The translations under genes were made by a program, and so were the position numbers. The notes under the pieces were generated by a model. The model worked only from the letters and a program-made list of their open reading frames with translations. It was not told the DNA's origin and did no database searches. From IMG/VR virus record IMGVR_UViG_3300032296_003714, positions 1 to 64,000 of that record: DNA of 64,000 bases; one strand, given 5' to 3'. Position 1 is the first letter of the stretch; every line of letters starts with the position of its first letter. This stretch comes from a virus. This document shows positions 1 to 7,902 of this stretch, in pieces.

Positions 1-1
1 A

Positions 2-1321
2 CAATTACCAAATATTGAAATTGAGAGACATGAGATTGGAATGATGGATAAAACTCCTGTAGTTCCAGGTAAGACCGATGCGAAAAGGCAATTGGAATTT
101 GAGTGGAAAACAAAACAAATGACTTTCCAAACTTGGGAAATTGCACATTTTAGATTACTCGGTGACGATAGAAAATTACCATACGGTACTTCTATGTTAG
201 AAAAAGCGAGAAGGACATGGAAACAACTTTTATTGTCTGAAGATGCTATGATGATTTATAGAACTTCAAGAGCACCTGAAAGAAGAGTTTTCAAAGTTTT
301 TGTTGGAAATATGAGTGACGATGATGTTGAGGCATATGTAAACCGTGTGGCAGATAAGTTCAAGAGACAACAAGTTATAGACTCCAAAACAGGTAATGTG
401 GATATGAGGTTTAACCAAATGGCGGTTGACCAAGATTATTTTATTCCTGTCAGGGACCCGGCAACTCCATCCCCAATTGAAACTTTACCAGGAGCAACAA
501 ACTTATCTGAGATTGCCGATATTGAATATATTCAGAAAAAATTATTAACGGCACTTAGGGTACCAAAAGCATTTTTGGGATTTGAAGAGGTAGTTGGAGA
601 TGGTAAAAATCTTTCATTACAGGATATTCGTTTTGCAAGAACGATTAATAGAATCCAAAAAAGTATGATTCAAGAACTTAATAAAGTTGCTATCATACAT
701 TTATTTTTATTAGGTTTTGAGGATGAAATAGATAACTTCACACTTGGATTAACCAATCCATCGACTCAGGCCGATTTGCTTAAGATTGATGTTTGGAAGG
801 AAAAAGTATTACTTTATAAAGATTTGGTTATGGACCCAGGTAATGGAATCCAAGCCACATCATCTACATGGGCTAAGAAACATATATTTAATTTCTCTGA
901 TGATGAAATTAGAACTGATTTGCTACAACAAAGATTGGAGAGAGCAATCGGTGAAGAATTAAAACAAACTCCAACAGTAATTAGTAAAACAGGTTTATTT
1001 GATAATATTGATAAACTTTACGGTCAAGCTAGCGGAGGAACCGCAACAGCTTCCAGTGAAGCACCACCTGAATCTGGTGGCGGTGGATTAGAACCTTTGG
1101 GTCCAGAACCTGGTATTGAGCCAGGTGGCGCACCACCACCTCCACCACCTCCACCTGGCGGTGAAGGTGAAGCGGGAGTAACACCAGAATCAAGAATTGA
1201 AAGATTGAATATTTTGGTTGAAAGTAATGTGTTGGAAGGGGCTAGTTTTATAAATTTGGGTCAAGGTAGAGATTCTTTAGGAGAAATTGATAAAGAACTT
1301 GATAAGTTATTAAATCTGTAA
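2..1321 (+). CDS. 20: Portal protein, T4 gp20-like (5' partial)
   Basis: Dodecameric portal vertex protein through which DNA is packaged and ejected. The reading frame is open to the first bases of the window, so the true start lies upstream and the ATG at 41 is internal. The family core is clear: an RRVF segment followed by a VGN motif, then ETLPGA.NL.EI.DIEY.QKKL and the LRVPKAFLGFE block, which match the conserved central part of T4-like gp20 proteins. The C-terminus carries a Gly/Pro-rich stretch with eight consecutive prolines, an addition I do not know from T4. The gene stands directly before the protease-scaffold-capsid series, as in T4. Portal identity is confident; the N-terminus is missing. 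Confidence 0.92.
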   Translation, partial: QLPNIEIERHEIGMMDKTPVVPGKTDAKRQLEFEWKTKQMTFQTWEIAHFRLLGDDRKLPYGTSMLEKARRTWKQLLLSEDAMMIYRTSRAPERRVFKVFVGNMSDDDVEAYVNRVADKFKRQQVIDSKTGNVDMRFNQMAVDQDYFIPVRDPATPSPIETLPGATNLSEIADIEYIQKKLLTALRVPKAFLGFEEVVGDGKNLSLQDIRFARTINRIQKSMIQELNKVAIIHLFLLGFEDEIDNFTLGLTNPSTQADLLKIDVWKEKVLLYKDLVMDPGNGIQATSSTWAKKHIFNFSDDEIRTDLLQQRLERAIGEELKQTPTVISKTGLFDNIDKLYGQASGGTATASSEAPPESGGGGLEPLGPEPGIEPGGAPPPPPPPPGGEGEAGVTPESRIERLNILVESNVLEGASFINLGQGRDSLGEIDKELDKLLNL

Positions 1322-1329
1322 TATTTATA
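1322..1329 (+). promoter_or_regulatory. Putative late promoter box TATTTATA
   Basis: TATTTATA lies directly after the portal stop codon and 22 bases before the ATG at 1352. The same box in gene-sense orientation recurs before many structural genes in this window. Single sites are weak evidence in such AT-rich DNA; the case rests on recurrence. Confidence 0.5.
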
Positions 1330-1351
1330 TTGAAAACAAATAAAAATTTAT

Positions 1352-2056
1352 ATGACATTCGGTTTAATAAAGTCCATAATAGAGGAGAATCTCCTAGAAT
1401 CTTACAAAGATGAGAAGTCTTTCAAACGAGCAATGAATGAGTTCAAACAAAATGTTTTGAACAATAAAGACATTTCCAAAGTTTATGCTCTATATGATGA
1501 ACTTTCTAAACCGCAGGGTCTGTCTGTTGACGACGCAAAAGATTATTTATCTGAAGGAATTTTAGTAATTCAAAAATTACTAGAAAAAATTAAACTACCC
1601 AAAGTAATTGGCGAGTCAAAAGTTACAAACAAATATAAGCTTATTGATGAATTAGTTTACCTAAATCATATTGTTAATTTATCCGAGAGAGTAGAAATAA
1701 AAAAACAATTAATTAAAAATTTACAAGGAAAATCAAAAGTTACCGAAAGTCATATAAATATTCCAATAAGTAGTATGGTTAAGATTGCCAATCAAACAAT
1801 TAGTGGCTATATTGACGGATTGGATGAAGAAACAAAAAAAGAATTTTTTGAAATTATAAAAGAAGACAATTCTATTTTAGAAAATAAATTTGTATCTCTT
1901 AAAGAAATGGCATTAGCAAAACTAGTACCATTGGCGGAATCACAAGATGATGATGATACAAAAAACAAAATTGAAGAGACAATCAAAAAAATAGAAGAAG
2001 ATACTTTTAGTCAACTTAATTTCTTGAAATTAAAAAAACTACACGAATCTCTTTAA
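1352..2056 (+). CDS. Unknown protein between portal and prohead protease (candidate prohead core)
   Basis: A 234-residue, Lys/Glu/Leu-rich, largely helical protein without transmembrane segments. It opens with an amphipathic stretch (LIKSIIEENLLES) and has an acidic run of Asp around residue 198. It occupies the place held in T4 by the small core genes 67 and 68, between genes 20 and 21, so a prohead core or head-shape role is possible. That is inference from position; no motif shows it. The preceding TATTTATA box suggests late expression. Confidence 0.6.
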   Translation: MTFGLIKSIIEENLLESYKDEKSFKRAMNEFKQNVLNNKDISKVYALYDELSKPQGLSVDDAKDYLSEGILVIQKLLEKIKLPKVIGESKVTNKYKLIDELVYLNHIVNLSERVEIKKQLIKNLQGKSKVTESHINIPISSMVKIANQTISGYIDGLDEETKKEFFEIIKEDNSILENKFVSLKEMALAKLVPLAESQDDDDTKNKIEETIKKIEEDTFSQLNFLKLKKLHESL

Positions 2057-2238
2057 GAATTTTTAATTCTCTGAGTATAAATTGCTTTTAAAATCTGTTT
2101 TCTTTTGACTACAGATTTTTTTACATACTCTTTTCTATCTAACAATTTTTGTTGTTGTTTAGTCTTAATAACTTTGGACTTAAGAACTTTTAACGCTCTC
2201 TCAATACTATCGTTACCTTTTATTTCAATAATTAACAT
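2053..2238 (-). CDS. rpsU: Ribosomal protein bS21 homologue
   Basis: A 61-residue basic protein with the bS21 pattern: IERALK near residue 12, a K.KTKQQQKL segment, DRKEYVKKSVVKRK and finally LKAIYTQ. bS21 sits at the platform of the 30S subunit near the 3' end of 16S rRNA. Tyr54, the residue I recall as stacking on the anti-Shine-Dalgarno tail in the Flavobacterium ribosome structure, is present at the same number here. The gene is opposite to its neighbours and overlaps the end of the upstream gene by four bases. No Shine-Dalgarno is visible; a GATATTTG box, one mismatch from the host TAnnTTTG element, lies just upstream. Viral bS21 genes are known from metagenomes. Confidence 0.85.
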   Translation of the reverse strand: MLIIEIKGNDSIERALKVLKSKVIKTKQQQKLLDRKEYVKKSVVKRKQILKAIYTQRIKNS

Positions 2239-2330
2239 ATACTACAAATATCGCGATTTATTAAAAACTTTGACTAACAAGTTATAATATATTATGTTTA
2301 TAAAAAATAAACTAAGTAATATGAAACTGA

Positions 2331-2759
2331 ATGAAAAAAGGGAAAAGTGTGAAGATGAATTTATCAACATCTTTTAAATCTATGTATGGTACTGTAGATT
2401 CAAAAAATTTAAAATCGTTATACATAAACATACAATCATGGGTTTCACCCAAAACAGAATTAGATAATTGGAACAGGGTTGTTTGTAACCTGAGTAGAGA
2501 ACTTAAACATACAGTATTTGAATCAATTGATACCTCAGTATTTGTAAAGAATTCCATAGTAGATTTAGACCTAAGAACTAGCGGAATATGTTCAGGAAAA
2601 AAGTCTTTTTTTAATTTAGAAATTAATCTTTTTTTAGAAAAACAGTTGGATTTTAAATCCTCAGAATTGAAAGATTCAATCAAAAGAATAGTTAAAAACA
2701 TTCAAAGGACTAACATTACTAACAATGACTATTTTGATTTTTCCTTAACTAAAAAGTAA
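2331..2759 (+). CDS. Unknown conserved-looking phage protein
   Basis: A 142-residue protein of mixed composition, with a Trp-containing N-terminal half (INIQSWVSPKTELDNW) and a Lys-rich C-terminus. I recognise no domain. The start could equally be the ATG at 2355 (MNLSTSF), since neither has a recognisable ribosome site. The opposite strand is also open over most of the length, but the plus frame has better composition and the same direction as the head genes. It is separated from the divergent bS21 gene by 92 bases that must hold both promoters. Function unknown. Confidence 0.6.
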   Translation: MKKGKSVKMNLSTSFKSMYGTVDSKNLKSLYINIQSWVSPKTELDNWNRVVCNLSRELKHTVFESIDTSVFVKNSIVDLDLRTSGICSGKKSFFNLEINLFLEKQLDFKSSELKDSIKRIVKNIQRTNITNNDYFDFSLTKK

Positions 2760-2786
2760 AAACCATAAACTATTGGTTAATTGAAA

Positions 2787-2794
2787 TATTTATT
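2787..2794 (+). promoter_or_regulatory. Putative late promoter box TATTTATT before gene 21
   Basis: TATTTATT ends 13 bases before the protease ATG at 2808, in gene-sense orientation, in the short gap after the preceding gene. Confidence 0.5.
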
Positions 2795-2807
2795 TTAAAA
2801 ATAGTTA

Positions 2808-3530
2808 ATGGAAAAAAAACTAAGAATCCTTGAGGCTCATGAAGTCGGTCATGGAATTTTAATAGAAATGGATGCAGGGTTTGTCTCTCCTATTACAGGT
2901 GAAAATTTAAATTTTATTAAAGAAGGTAAACAATTTGATTACAGAAACCCATTTGAATTTTATGCGGTATTACAAAAATACGATACTCCTAATAGGAATG
3001 GTAGAACTTACCCTGAAAGGATTTTAAAAAGAGAATCAGAAAAATATAAAACTTTGATTCAAAAAGGTTTAGCAACTTCCGAATTAAATCACCCTGAGTC
3101 ATCGTTAATTGATTTAGATAGAGTTTCTCATTCAATAACTGATATATGGTGGGATAAGAATATTCTTATGGGTAAATTAAAATTGTTGACTTCGCCAGGT
3201 TTTCATGAAAGAGGTATTGTTACAACCAAAGGTGATATTGCCGCAAATTTATTAAGACAAGGAGTTACTTTAGGTATTTCATCAAGAGGGGTGGGTTCTC
3301 TTAAAAAAGTGGGAGAAAGAAACGAAGTTCAAGATGATTTCGAATTAATTTGTTTTGATTTGGTTTCTTCACCGTCTACACCAGGTGCATATCTTTTTGA
3401 TGATGTGAATGAAAGAGAAAAGTATGAAGAAAATTTAGAAGAAGAAAAAAGAATTAGAACTGGCTCTGAACCAAAATTGAATCAGTCTATTGATTTAATG
3501 AAAAAATTAACCGATTATTTATCAAAATAA
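2808..3530 (+). CDS. 21: Prohead core protease, T4 gp21-like
   Basis: Maturation serine protease of the prohead that cuts the scaffold, capsid protein and internal proteins before packaging. Visible family features: NRNGRTYPE (residues 62-70), the histidine block SELNHPESS with His95, a second histidine in RVSHSITD (His108), the serine block GVTLGISSRGVGS with Ser158/Ser159, and the late signature CFDLVSSPSTPGAYL. The length of 240 is close to T4 gp21 (212). It sits between the core and capsid genes. The expected (I/L)xE-type cleavage site is present in the capsid protein at residue 60. Confidence 0.93.
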   Translation: MEKKLRILEAHEVGHGILIEMDAGFVSPITGENLNFIKEGKQFDYRNPFEFYAVLQKYDTPNRNGRTYPERILKRESEKYKTLIQKGLATSELNHPESSLIDLDRVSHSITDIWWDKNILMGKLKLLTSPGFHERGIVTTKGDIAANLLRQGVTLGISSRGVGSLKKVGERNEVQDDFELICFDLVSSPSTPGAYLFDDVNEREKYEENLEEEKRIRTGSEPKLNQSIDLMKKLTDYLSK

Positions 3531-3535
3531 TCAAA

Positions 3536-3748
3536 ATGGATGAGAAGTATTTTGTTGCGAAAGTAACATATGATTTACCTGACGATAATACGGGTAAAAT
3601 TAAAAAAATCAGAGAAGAGAAACTTGTTAAAGGGTATTCTGTAACAGATGTTGAGGCAAAAGTTACTAAGAAATATGAAGGTTTTTCTTACGATTGGAGA
3701 ATAACTTCAGTATCAGAAAGTAAGATAGATGAAGTTATCGAAGATTAA
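3536..3748 (+). CDS. Small unknown protein, DUF4494-like
   Basis: A 70-residue protein with the pattern YFVAKVTYDL, Gly-Lys-Lys centre, EEKLVKGYSVTDVEAKV and a C-terminal WRITSVSESKIDEVI. This resembles the DUF4494 family of small proteins found in Bacteroidota mobile elements and phages; I assign it by pattern memory only. It starts five bases after the protease stop and is closed by a strong terminator, so it is the last gene of the protease transcript. Function unknown. Confidence 0.6.
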   Translation: MDEKYFVAKVTYDLPDDNTGKIKKIREEKLVKGYSVTDVEAKVTKKYEGFSYDWRITSVSESKIDEVIED

Positions 3749-3754
3749 AAATAA

Positions 3755-3780
3755 GGGGGTCATTGACCCCCATTTTTATT
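3755..3780 (+). terminator. Rho-independent terminator
   Basis: A perfect 7-bp stem GGGGGTC/GACCCCC with a three-base loop is followed by ATTTTTATT. It lies seven bases after the stop of the small gene and ends exactly at the start codon of the next gene, which rules out the in-frame ATG at 3763 inside the hairpin as the real start. Confidence 0.85.
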
Positions 3781-4335
3781 ATGATAAGTATATACGACAA
3801 TTTTATTAATCCGAATAATATTGAAAGACTACATAATTTTTGTACAGCCCAAGCCTTTACTGTTTCAGGTAAATCAAGAGGAACACCAACAGAGAAATAT
3901 CAAGATAGAGATTTAAGTTTGATATCTTTATTAAATAAAACAGAAAATCATAGTTTTTTAGACGATATACAAAATGACATTTTGAATGTTATTGGTACCC
4001 ATTACTCATGTTTTAGACGTTATATAAATGCATTCAAATTTTCAGATGCTTCGTTGTCCCATGTAGACTACTGTAAACCAAATACAGAATGTAAAACAGC
4101 AATAATTTATTGTAATGGTGAATGGGATGTTGATTGGGGTGGAGAAACGGTTTTTCTTGATTCTTTGAATCCTTCTGCGGAAATAATTAAAAGTGTAATA
4201 CCTAAACCTGGTAGAATGGTTGTTTTTGAATCACAAACACCACATATTGCAAGGGTCCCAAATTTATTATATCCCAAATATAGATATACATTAGTGTATA
4301 ATTTTAGTACTGAAATCAAGAAAATTATTGATTAA
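3781..4335 (+). CDS. 2OG-Fe(II) oxygenase, prolyl 4-hydroxylase-like
   Basis: A 184-residue protein with the non-haem iron facial triad of 2-oxoglutarate dioxygenases: His94 and Asp96 in SLSHVDY, the distal His155 in TPHIARV, and Arg168 in YRYTLVYNF for binding the 2-oxoglutarate carboxylate. WGGETVFLD and PKPGRMVVFES are typical of the prolyl 4-hydroxylase branch. Such enzymes hydroxylate proteins, nucleobases or small molecules; T4-like phages often carry one, usually unassigned. It sits among head genes between two terminators. The window also has a GT60-type transferase and Pro-rich fibres, which makes proline a candidate substrate (inference). The start is the ATG just after the terminator hairpin. 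Confidence 0.85.
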   Translation: MISIYDNFINPNNIERLHNFCTAQAFTVSGKSRGTPTEKYQDRDLSLISLLNKTENHSFLDDIQNDILNVIGTHYSCFRRYINAFKFSDASLSHVDYCKPNTECKTAIIYCNGEWDVDWGGETVFLDSLNPSAEIIKSVIPKPGRMVVFESQTPHIARVPNLLYPKYRYTLVYNFSTEIKKIID

Positions 4336-4358
4336 CAAACCGATTGTTAAACTTTTTT
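4332..4358 (+). terminator. Probable weak terminator
   Basis: A perfect 7-bp inverted repeat TTAACAA/TTGTTAA with a five-base loop overlaps the stop codon of the oxygenase gene and is followed by ACTTTTTTC. The stem is AT-rich, so strength is doubtful. Confidence 0.5.
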
Positions 4359-4370
4359 CAACAAAGGAAC

Positions 4371-4378
4371 TATTTATT
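4371..4378 (+). promoter_or_regulatory. Putative late promoter box TATTTATT before scaffold and capsid
   Basis: TATTTATT ends 19 bases before the scaffold ATG at 4398, between a terminator-like repeat and the gene. As no such box precedes the capsid gene, this is the likely source of the scaffold-capsid transcript. Confidence 0.55.
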
Positions 4379-4397
4379 GTTTAAAAAAGAAACAATT

Positions 4398-5975
4398 ATG
4401 CAAGAAAATAAGAATCTTGTTGAAGAGGCACTCATTCAAATGAAAAATGTTGAAGAGGCTATTGCCGAAAATGCAAAAGGAATACTTGCTTCTACTATGA
4501 AGGAAGAAATCAGCCAATTAGTAAAAGAATCTCTTTCTGAACAAGAAGAGTTGGATTTAGATGTAGACACAGATGTTGAACCAACATCCGTGGATGATGA
4601 AACAGGTATATCTTTAGATACTGACGTAACTTCTGACGACAACTCAGACGAAATGGAAGTAAGTATGGGTATGAATGTTGATTCTAATAAACCAATCGAT
4701 TTATCTGATGCATCCGACGAGTTTATTTTGAAAGTATTTAAGTCTATGGGTGAAGATGATGGTATCATCGTAAAAAAAGACGGTGACGACATTCATTTAA
4801 CTGACAATAATACAGATTCAGAATATCTTGTTAAACAACTAGGTGAATCTGAAGAAGAAAATTATGAAAATATGGAATACAACGAACAAGAAGACGACAA
4901 TGTTCAAGATGTAATTGACGCTATTTTCTCAGACAGTTCTGATGTTTCTGATTATTCAGGTTCAGACGAAGTTATGGATGACGAAGATGAAGTTGTTTAC
5001 GAAATTGAATTTACTGAAGACGATGATTCTGATGATGAAATCGAAGAGTCTGAAGAAATGGACGAATCTGATGAAATGGAAGAGTCTGAAGAAATGGACG
5101 AATCTGATGAAATGGAAGAGTCTGAAGAAATGGAAGAGTCTGAAGAAATGGACGAATCTGATGAAATGGAAGAGTCTGAAGAAATGGACGAATCTGATGA
5201 AATGGAAGAGTCTGAAGAAATGGACGAAGAAAATTGGCAGATGGATGAATCTTATAGTCATAAGAAGTCAAAAAAAGTAGAAACAAAAGAAAGTAAAATG
5301 TCCGTTAAACCTAAAGGTGTTGGAATGGGTAAAGCTAAATTCTCATATAAGAAATCATCAGGTGGTTTCAGTGAGGACAAAAAAGAAGGTCCTAAAACAA
5401 TGGGAACAGGTAAAGCCAAGTTCGAATACAAGAAAGGTGAAAACATGGAAGGTAAAATGAAACCTTTGAAAAAGAAAGTAGAAACTAAAGAGGCTGCACG
5501 TACTTACGCTTTCGGTTCTAAGGACAAATCAAGAGGTCTTAGAAAAGGAGTTACGCCTAATAGGAATTTAACTTTCGAATCATTGGAAACAGAAGTTAGT
5601 TCTTTGAGAGAAAAGAATGAAGAGTACAGAAAAGCATTAAATGTATTTAGAGAGAAACTTAACGAAGTTGCTATTTTTAACTCTAACCTAGCATATGCTA
5701 CAAGACTTTTCACTGAACACTCAACAACTAAAAAAGAAAAAATAAACATTCTTAGAAGATTCGACGATGTTGATTCACTTAAAGAGTCTAAAGGACTTTA
5801 TAAAGTAATCAAAGAAGAGTTAACTAAGACTGATACAAAATCACTTAATGAATCTGTTGGTAACAAACTGACAAAATCAGTACAATCAGGTTCATCAACT
5901 ACTTTAATCGAAAGTAAAACATACGAAAATCCTCAGTTCATGAGAATTAAAGATTTGATTACTAAGATTGGGTAA
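4398..5975 (+). CDS. 22: Prohead core/scaffold protein, T4 gp22-like
   Basis: A 525-residue, extremely acidic protein. Residues about 1-45 form a helical segment, followed by an Asp/Glu-rich region that includes a tandem repeat of SEEMDESDEMEE type, then a Lys-rich linker with two similar KPKGVGMGKAKF/PKTMGTGKAKF motifs. A C-terminal coiled coil (LETEVSSLREKNEEYRKALNV) leads into FNSNLAYATRLFTEHS and RRFDDVDSLKESKGLYK, the part I recognise from gp22-type scaffolds. It would form the inner core around which the capsid assembles and be degraded by gp21. The start is the ATG 19 bases after the late box; the in-frame upstream extension lies in the terminator-like repeat. It lies directly upstream of gene 23 as in T4. 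Confidence 0.85.
   Translation: MQENKNLVEEALIQMKNVEEAIAENAKGILASTMKEEISQLVKESLSEQEELDLDVDTDVEPTSVDDETGISLDTDVTSDDNSDEMEVSMGMNVDSNKPIDLSDASDEFILKVFKSMGEDDGIIVKKDGDDIHLTDNNTDSEYLVKQLGESEEENYENMEYNEQEDDNVQDVIDAIFSDSSDVSDYSGSDEVMDDEDEVVYEIEFTEDDDSDDEIEESEEMDESDEMEESEEMDESDEMEESEEMEESEEMDESDEMEESEEMDESDEMEESEEMDEENWQMDESYSHKKSKKVETKESKMSVKPKGVGMGKAKFSYKKSSGGFSEDKKEGPKTMGTGKAKFEYKKGENMEGKMKPLKKKVETKEAARTYAFGSKDKSRGLRKGVTPNRNLTFESLETEVSSLREKNEEYRKALNVFREKLNEVAIFNSNLAYATRLFTEHSTTKKEKINILRRFDDVDSLKESKGLYKVIKEELTKTDTKSLNESVGNKLTKSVQSGSSTTLIESKTYENPQFMRIKDLITKIG
5044..5229 (+). repeat. In-frame 36-bp tandem repeat in scaffold gene
   Basis: The 36-base unit begins GAAGAGTCTGAAGAAATG and continues GACGAATCTGATGAAATG. 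It is repeated about five times with almost no base differences, and one copy is interrupted by an extra 18-base half unit. It encodes a 12-residue acidic repeat. Base identity, not just protein similarity, points to recent slippage or unequal recombination. Confidence 0.9.
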
Positions 5976-6013
5976 ACAAAATAAAAATAAACAAGAAAAA
6001 TAAAATTCACAAA

Positions 6014-7816
6014 ATGGGAGCTTTATTAGAATCAGGTCTTGTTGGTAACATCGGTCTTAAGCACCTTAAAGTTATCAAAGAAGACACAATTAACAAATGG
6101 GATGGCCTAGGTTTCTTAGAGGGACTTAAAGGTCACATGAAAGAGAACGTGGCTCAACTTTATGAGAACCAAGCGTCTCACTTAATCAACGAAGCATCTA
6201 CAACTGCTGACTCAGGTGCTTTCGAAACTGTTGTATTTCCAATCATCAGAAGAGTTTTCTCTAAGTTATTGGCTAACGACATCGTATCTGTACAAGCAAT
6301 GAACTTACCAATCGGTAAATTGTTCTACTTTGTACCTCAAATCCAAAATTATGCTGCGGCTAATGCACACTATGCACCTTACGGAGCACCAAATGGACCA
6401 GCAGACCCTAATACTGGATATAACTGGAATGAAGGAAGAGACCTTTATGACAGATTCTACGAAGGTAACGAACCAGCATTAGACCCTCCAGGTCTTTTCG
6501 ACTACTCTAAAGGTCAGTTTTCTGCTATCACAGGTGACGCGGTTACTGCTGTTTGGAACAGTACAACATTAAATCTTACTCCTTCAGGATACACTGCAGG
6601 TAGTGGTCCTGATGCAGGTGCTTACAGAAAAGTATTGATTGTTATGTCAGGTTTTGCTCAAGTAGCGGCTGGTAAGTTAATTGGACCAGACGGTAACCCA
6701 ATCGACAACGAATCATTCTTGTCTGATTTGACTATCTACGGTTCTTCTGCAAATCAATATACGTCAGCAAACACTGCAAATCCTTATCTTTTCAGAGTTG
6801 TGACTCAGAGATACGGTAAGGGTATTGTTCAGTACGGTAATAATAATACAGAAGCATTATTCCCTGAATCAAAAACAGGTGGTGGTTATTATGACAACAT
6901 CTGTGATGTAAATGGATTAATCTATCTTGAGGTTGACCTTCAAGTACCTTGTACTGTAGGACAAAATTCTCTTGATGGTTATTCAGGTTCAACATTCGGT
7001 TCTACTGCAGCTATCAACAATGCGTTTGTTCCTGTATATAGAATTTATAAGAATCTTGAATTCGAAGATAAGATTGGTGAGGTTTCTTTCGACCTTCAAT
7101 CTGTAACAGTTTCTGTAACTGAAAGAAAATTAAGAGCACAATGGTCACCAGAAATGGCACAAGACGTTGCAGCTTTCCACAACATCGACGCTGAGGCTGA
7201 ATTAACAGCTTTATTGTCTGAGCAAGTTGCGGCTGAAATCGATAGAGAAATCTTGAGAGACCTTAGAAAAGGTGCGGCTTGGAACTTGAGATGGGATTAC
7301 AACGGTTGGAAGAGACTTGGAGCTAACGCAGTTCCTTACACTCAGAAAGACTGGAACCAAACTCTTATCACTGCAATCAACCAAATTTCAGCTCAAATCC
7401 ATAAGTCTACTCTTAGAGGTGGTGCTAACTGGATTGTTGTATCTTCTGAAATCAGTGCAATTTTTGATGACTTGGAGTATTTCCACGTTTCAAATGCGGC
7501 TCCTGAGCAAGACCAATACAACATGGGTATCGAAAGAATCGGTACACTTGCAGGTAGATATCAAGTCTACAGAGACCCTTACTTCCCAGCTAACCAAGTT
7601 CTTCTTGGTCACAAAGGAACGTCTCTACTTGACACTGGTTACATCTACGCACCATATGTACCTTTACAACTTACTCCAACAATGTACAATCCGTTCAACT
7701 TCACACCAATCAAAGGTATCATGACTAGATACGCTAAGAAAATGGTGAACAACAGATTCTATGGTAGAATCACAGTTGACGGTGTAAGAACATTCGATTT
7801 GAGAGAGTTGAGATAA
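6014..7816 (+). CDS. 23: Major capsid protein, T4 gp23-like
   Basis: A 600-residue HK97-fold capsid protein. Family features include PIIRRVFSKLLANDIVSVQAMNLPIGKLFYF (start about residue 75), the central VTERKLRAQWSPEMAQDVAAFHNIDAE block, WIVVSSEISAI and the C-terminal NRFYGRITVDGVRTFDLRELR region. The N-terminal 60 residues look like the cleaved delta domain: they end in SHLINE before ASTTADSGAF, giving an Ile-Asn-Glu site comparable to the T4 cut after Glu65. It is larger than T4 gp23 (521). The gene uses many C-ending codons (AAC, ATC, TTC) unlike its surroundings, as expected for the most abundant protein. A strong terminator follows. Confidence 0.96.
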   Translation: MGALLESGLVGNIGLKHLKVIKEDTINKWDGLGFLEGLKGHMKENVAQLYENQASHLINEASTTADSGAFETVVFPIIRRVFSKLLANDIVSVQAMNLPIGKLFYFVPQIQNYAAANAHYAPYGAPNGPADPNTGYNWNEGRDLYDRFYEGNEPALDPPGLFDYSKGQFSAITGDAVTAVWNSTTLNLTPSGYTAGSGPDAGAYRKVLIVMSGFAQVAAGKLIGPDGNPIDNESFLSDLTIYGSSANQYTSANTANPYLFRVVTQRYGKGIVQYGNNNTEALFPESKTGGGYYDNICDVNGLIYLEVDLQVPCTVGQNSLDGYSGSTFGSTAAINNAFVPVYRIYKNLEFEDKIGEVSFDLQSVTVSVTERKLRAQWSPEMAQDVAAFHNIDAEAELTALLSEQVAAEIDREILRDLRKGAAWNLRWDYNGWKRLGANAVPYTQKDWNQTLITAINQISAQIHKSTLRGGANWIVVSSEISAIFDDLEYFHVSNAAPEQDQYNMGIERIGTLAGRYQVYRDPYFPANQVLLGHKGTSLLDTGYIYAPYVPLQLTPTMYNPFNFTPIKGIMTRYAKKMVNNRFYGRITVDGVRTFDLRELR

Positions 7817-7838
7817 TATGGTCTGAACCAAAATACCA

Positions 7839-7868
7839 AAAAGGGTCCTTCGGGACCCTTTTTTTTTG
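7839..7868 (+). terminator. Strong Rho-independent terminator after capsid gene
   Basis: AAAGGGTCC/GGACCCTTT pairs around a TTCG tetraloop and is followed by an unbroken T run. It closes the scaffold-capsid transcript. Confidence 0.93.
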
Positions 7869-7878
7869 TTTTATGAAG

Positions 7879-7886
7879 TATTTATA
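7879..7886 (+). promoter_or_regulatory. Putative late promoter box TATTTATA
   Basis: TATTTATA ends 16 bases before the ATG at 7903 and follows the capsid terminator, so the next gene needs its own promoter here. Confidence 0.6.
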
Positions 7887-7902
7887 ATTAAATTAAAAAG
7901 AT

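Noticed and set aside
2105-2287. Plus-strand frame of 60 codons over the bS21 gene
   Set aside because: The minus frame has a clear bS21 sequence; the plus product is Phe/Leu/Cys-rich and matches nothing.
2312-2701. Minus-strand frame opposite the unknown gene at 2331-2759
   Set aside because: Hydrophobic, Ser/Phe-rich composition typical of an antisense frame; the plus frame has better composition and fits operon direction.
3763-3780. Upstream in-frame ATG of the oxygenase gene as start
   Set aside because: It lies within the terminator hairpin; the ATG at 3781 follows directly and begins the conserved fold.
4915-5286. Long open frames on both strands through the scaffold repeat (Leu/Lys-Trp- or Phe/His-rich products)
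   Set aside because: They are by-products of the in-frame 36-base repeat; their proteins are monotonous and have no start context.
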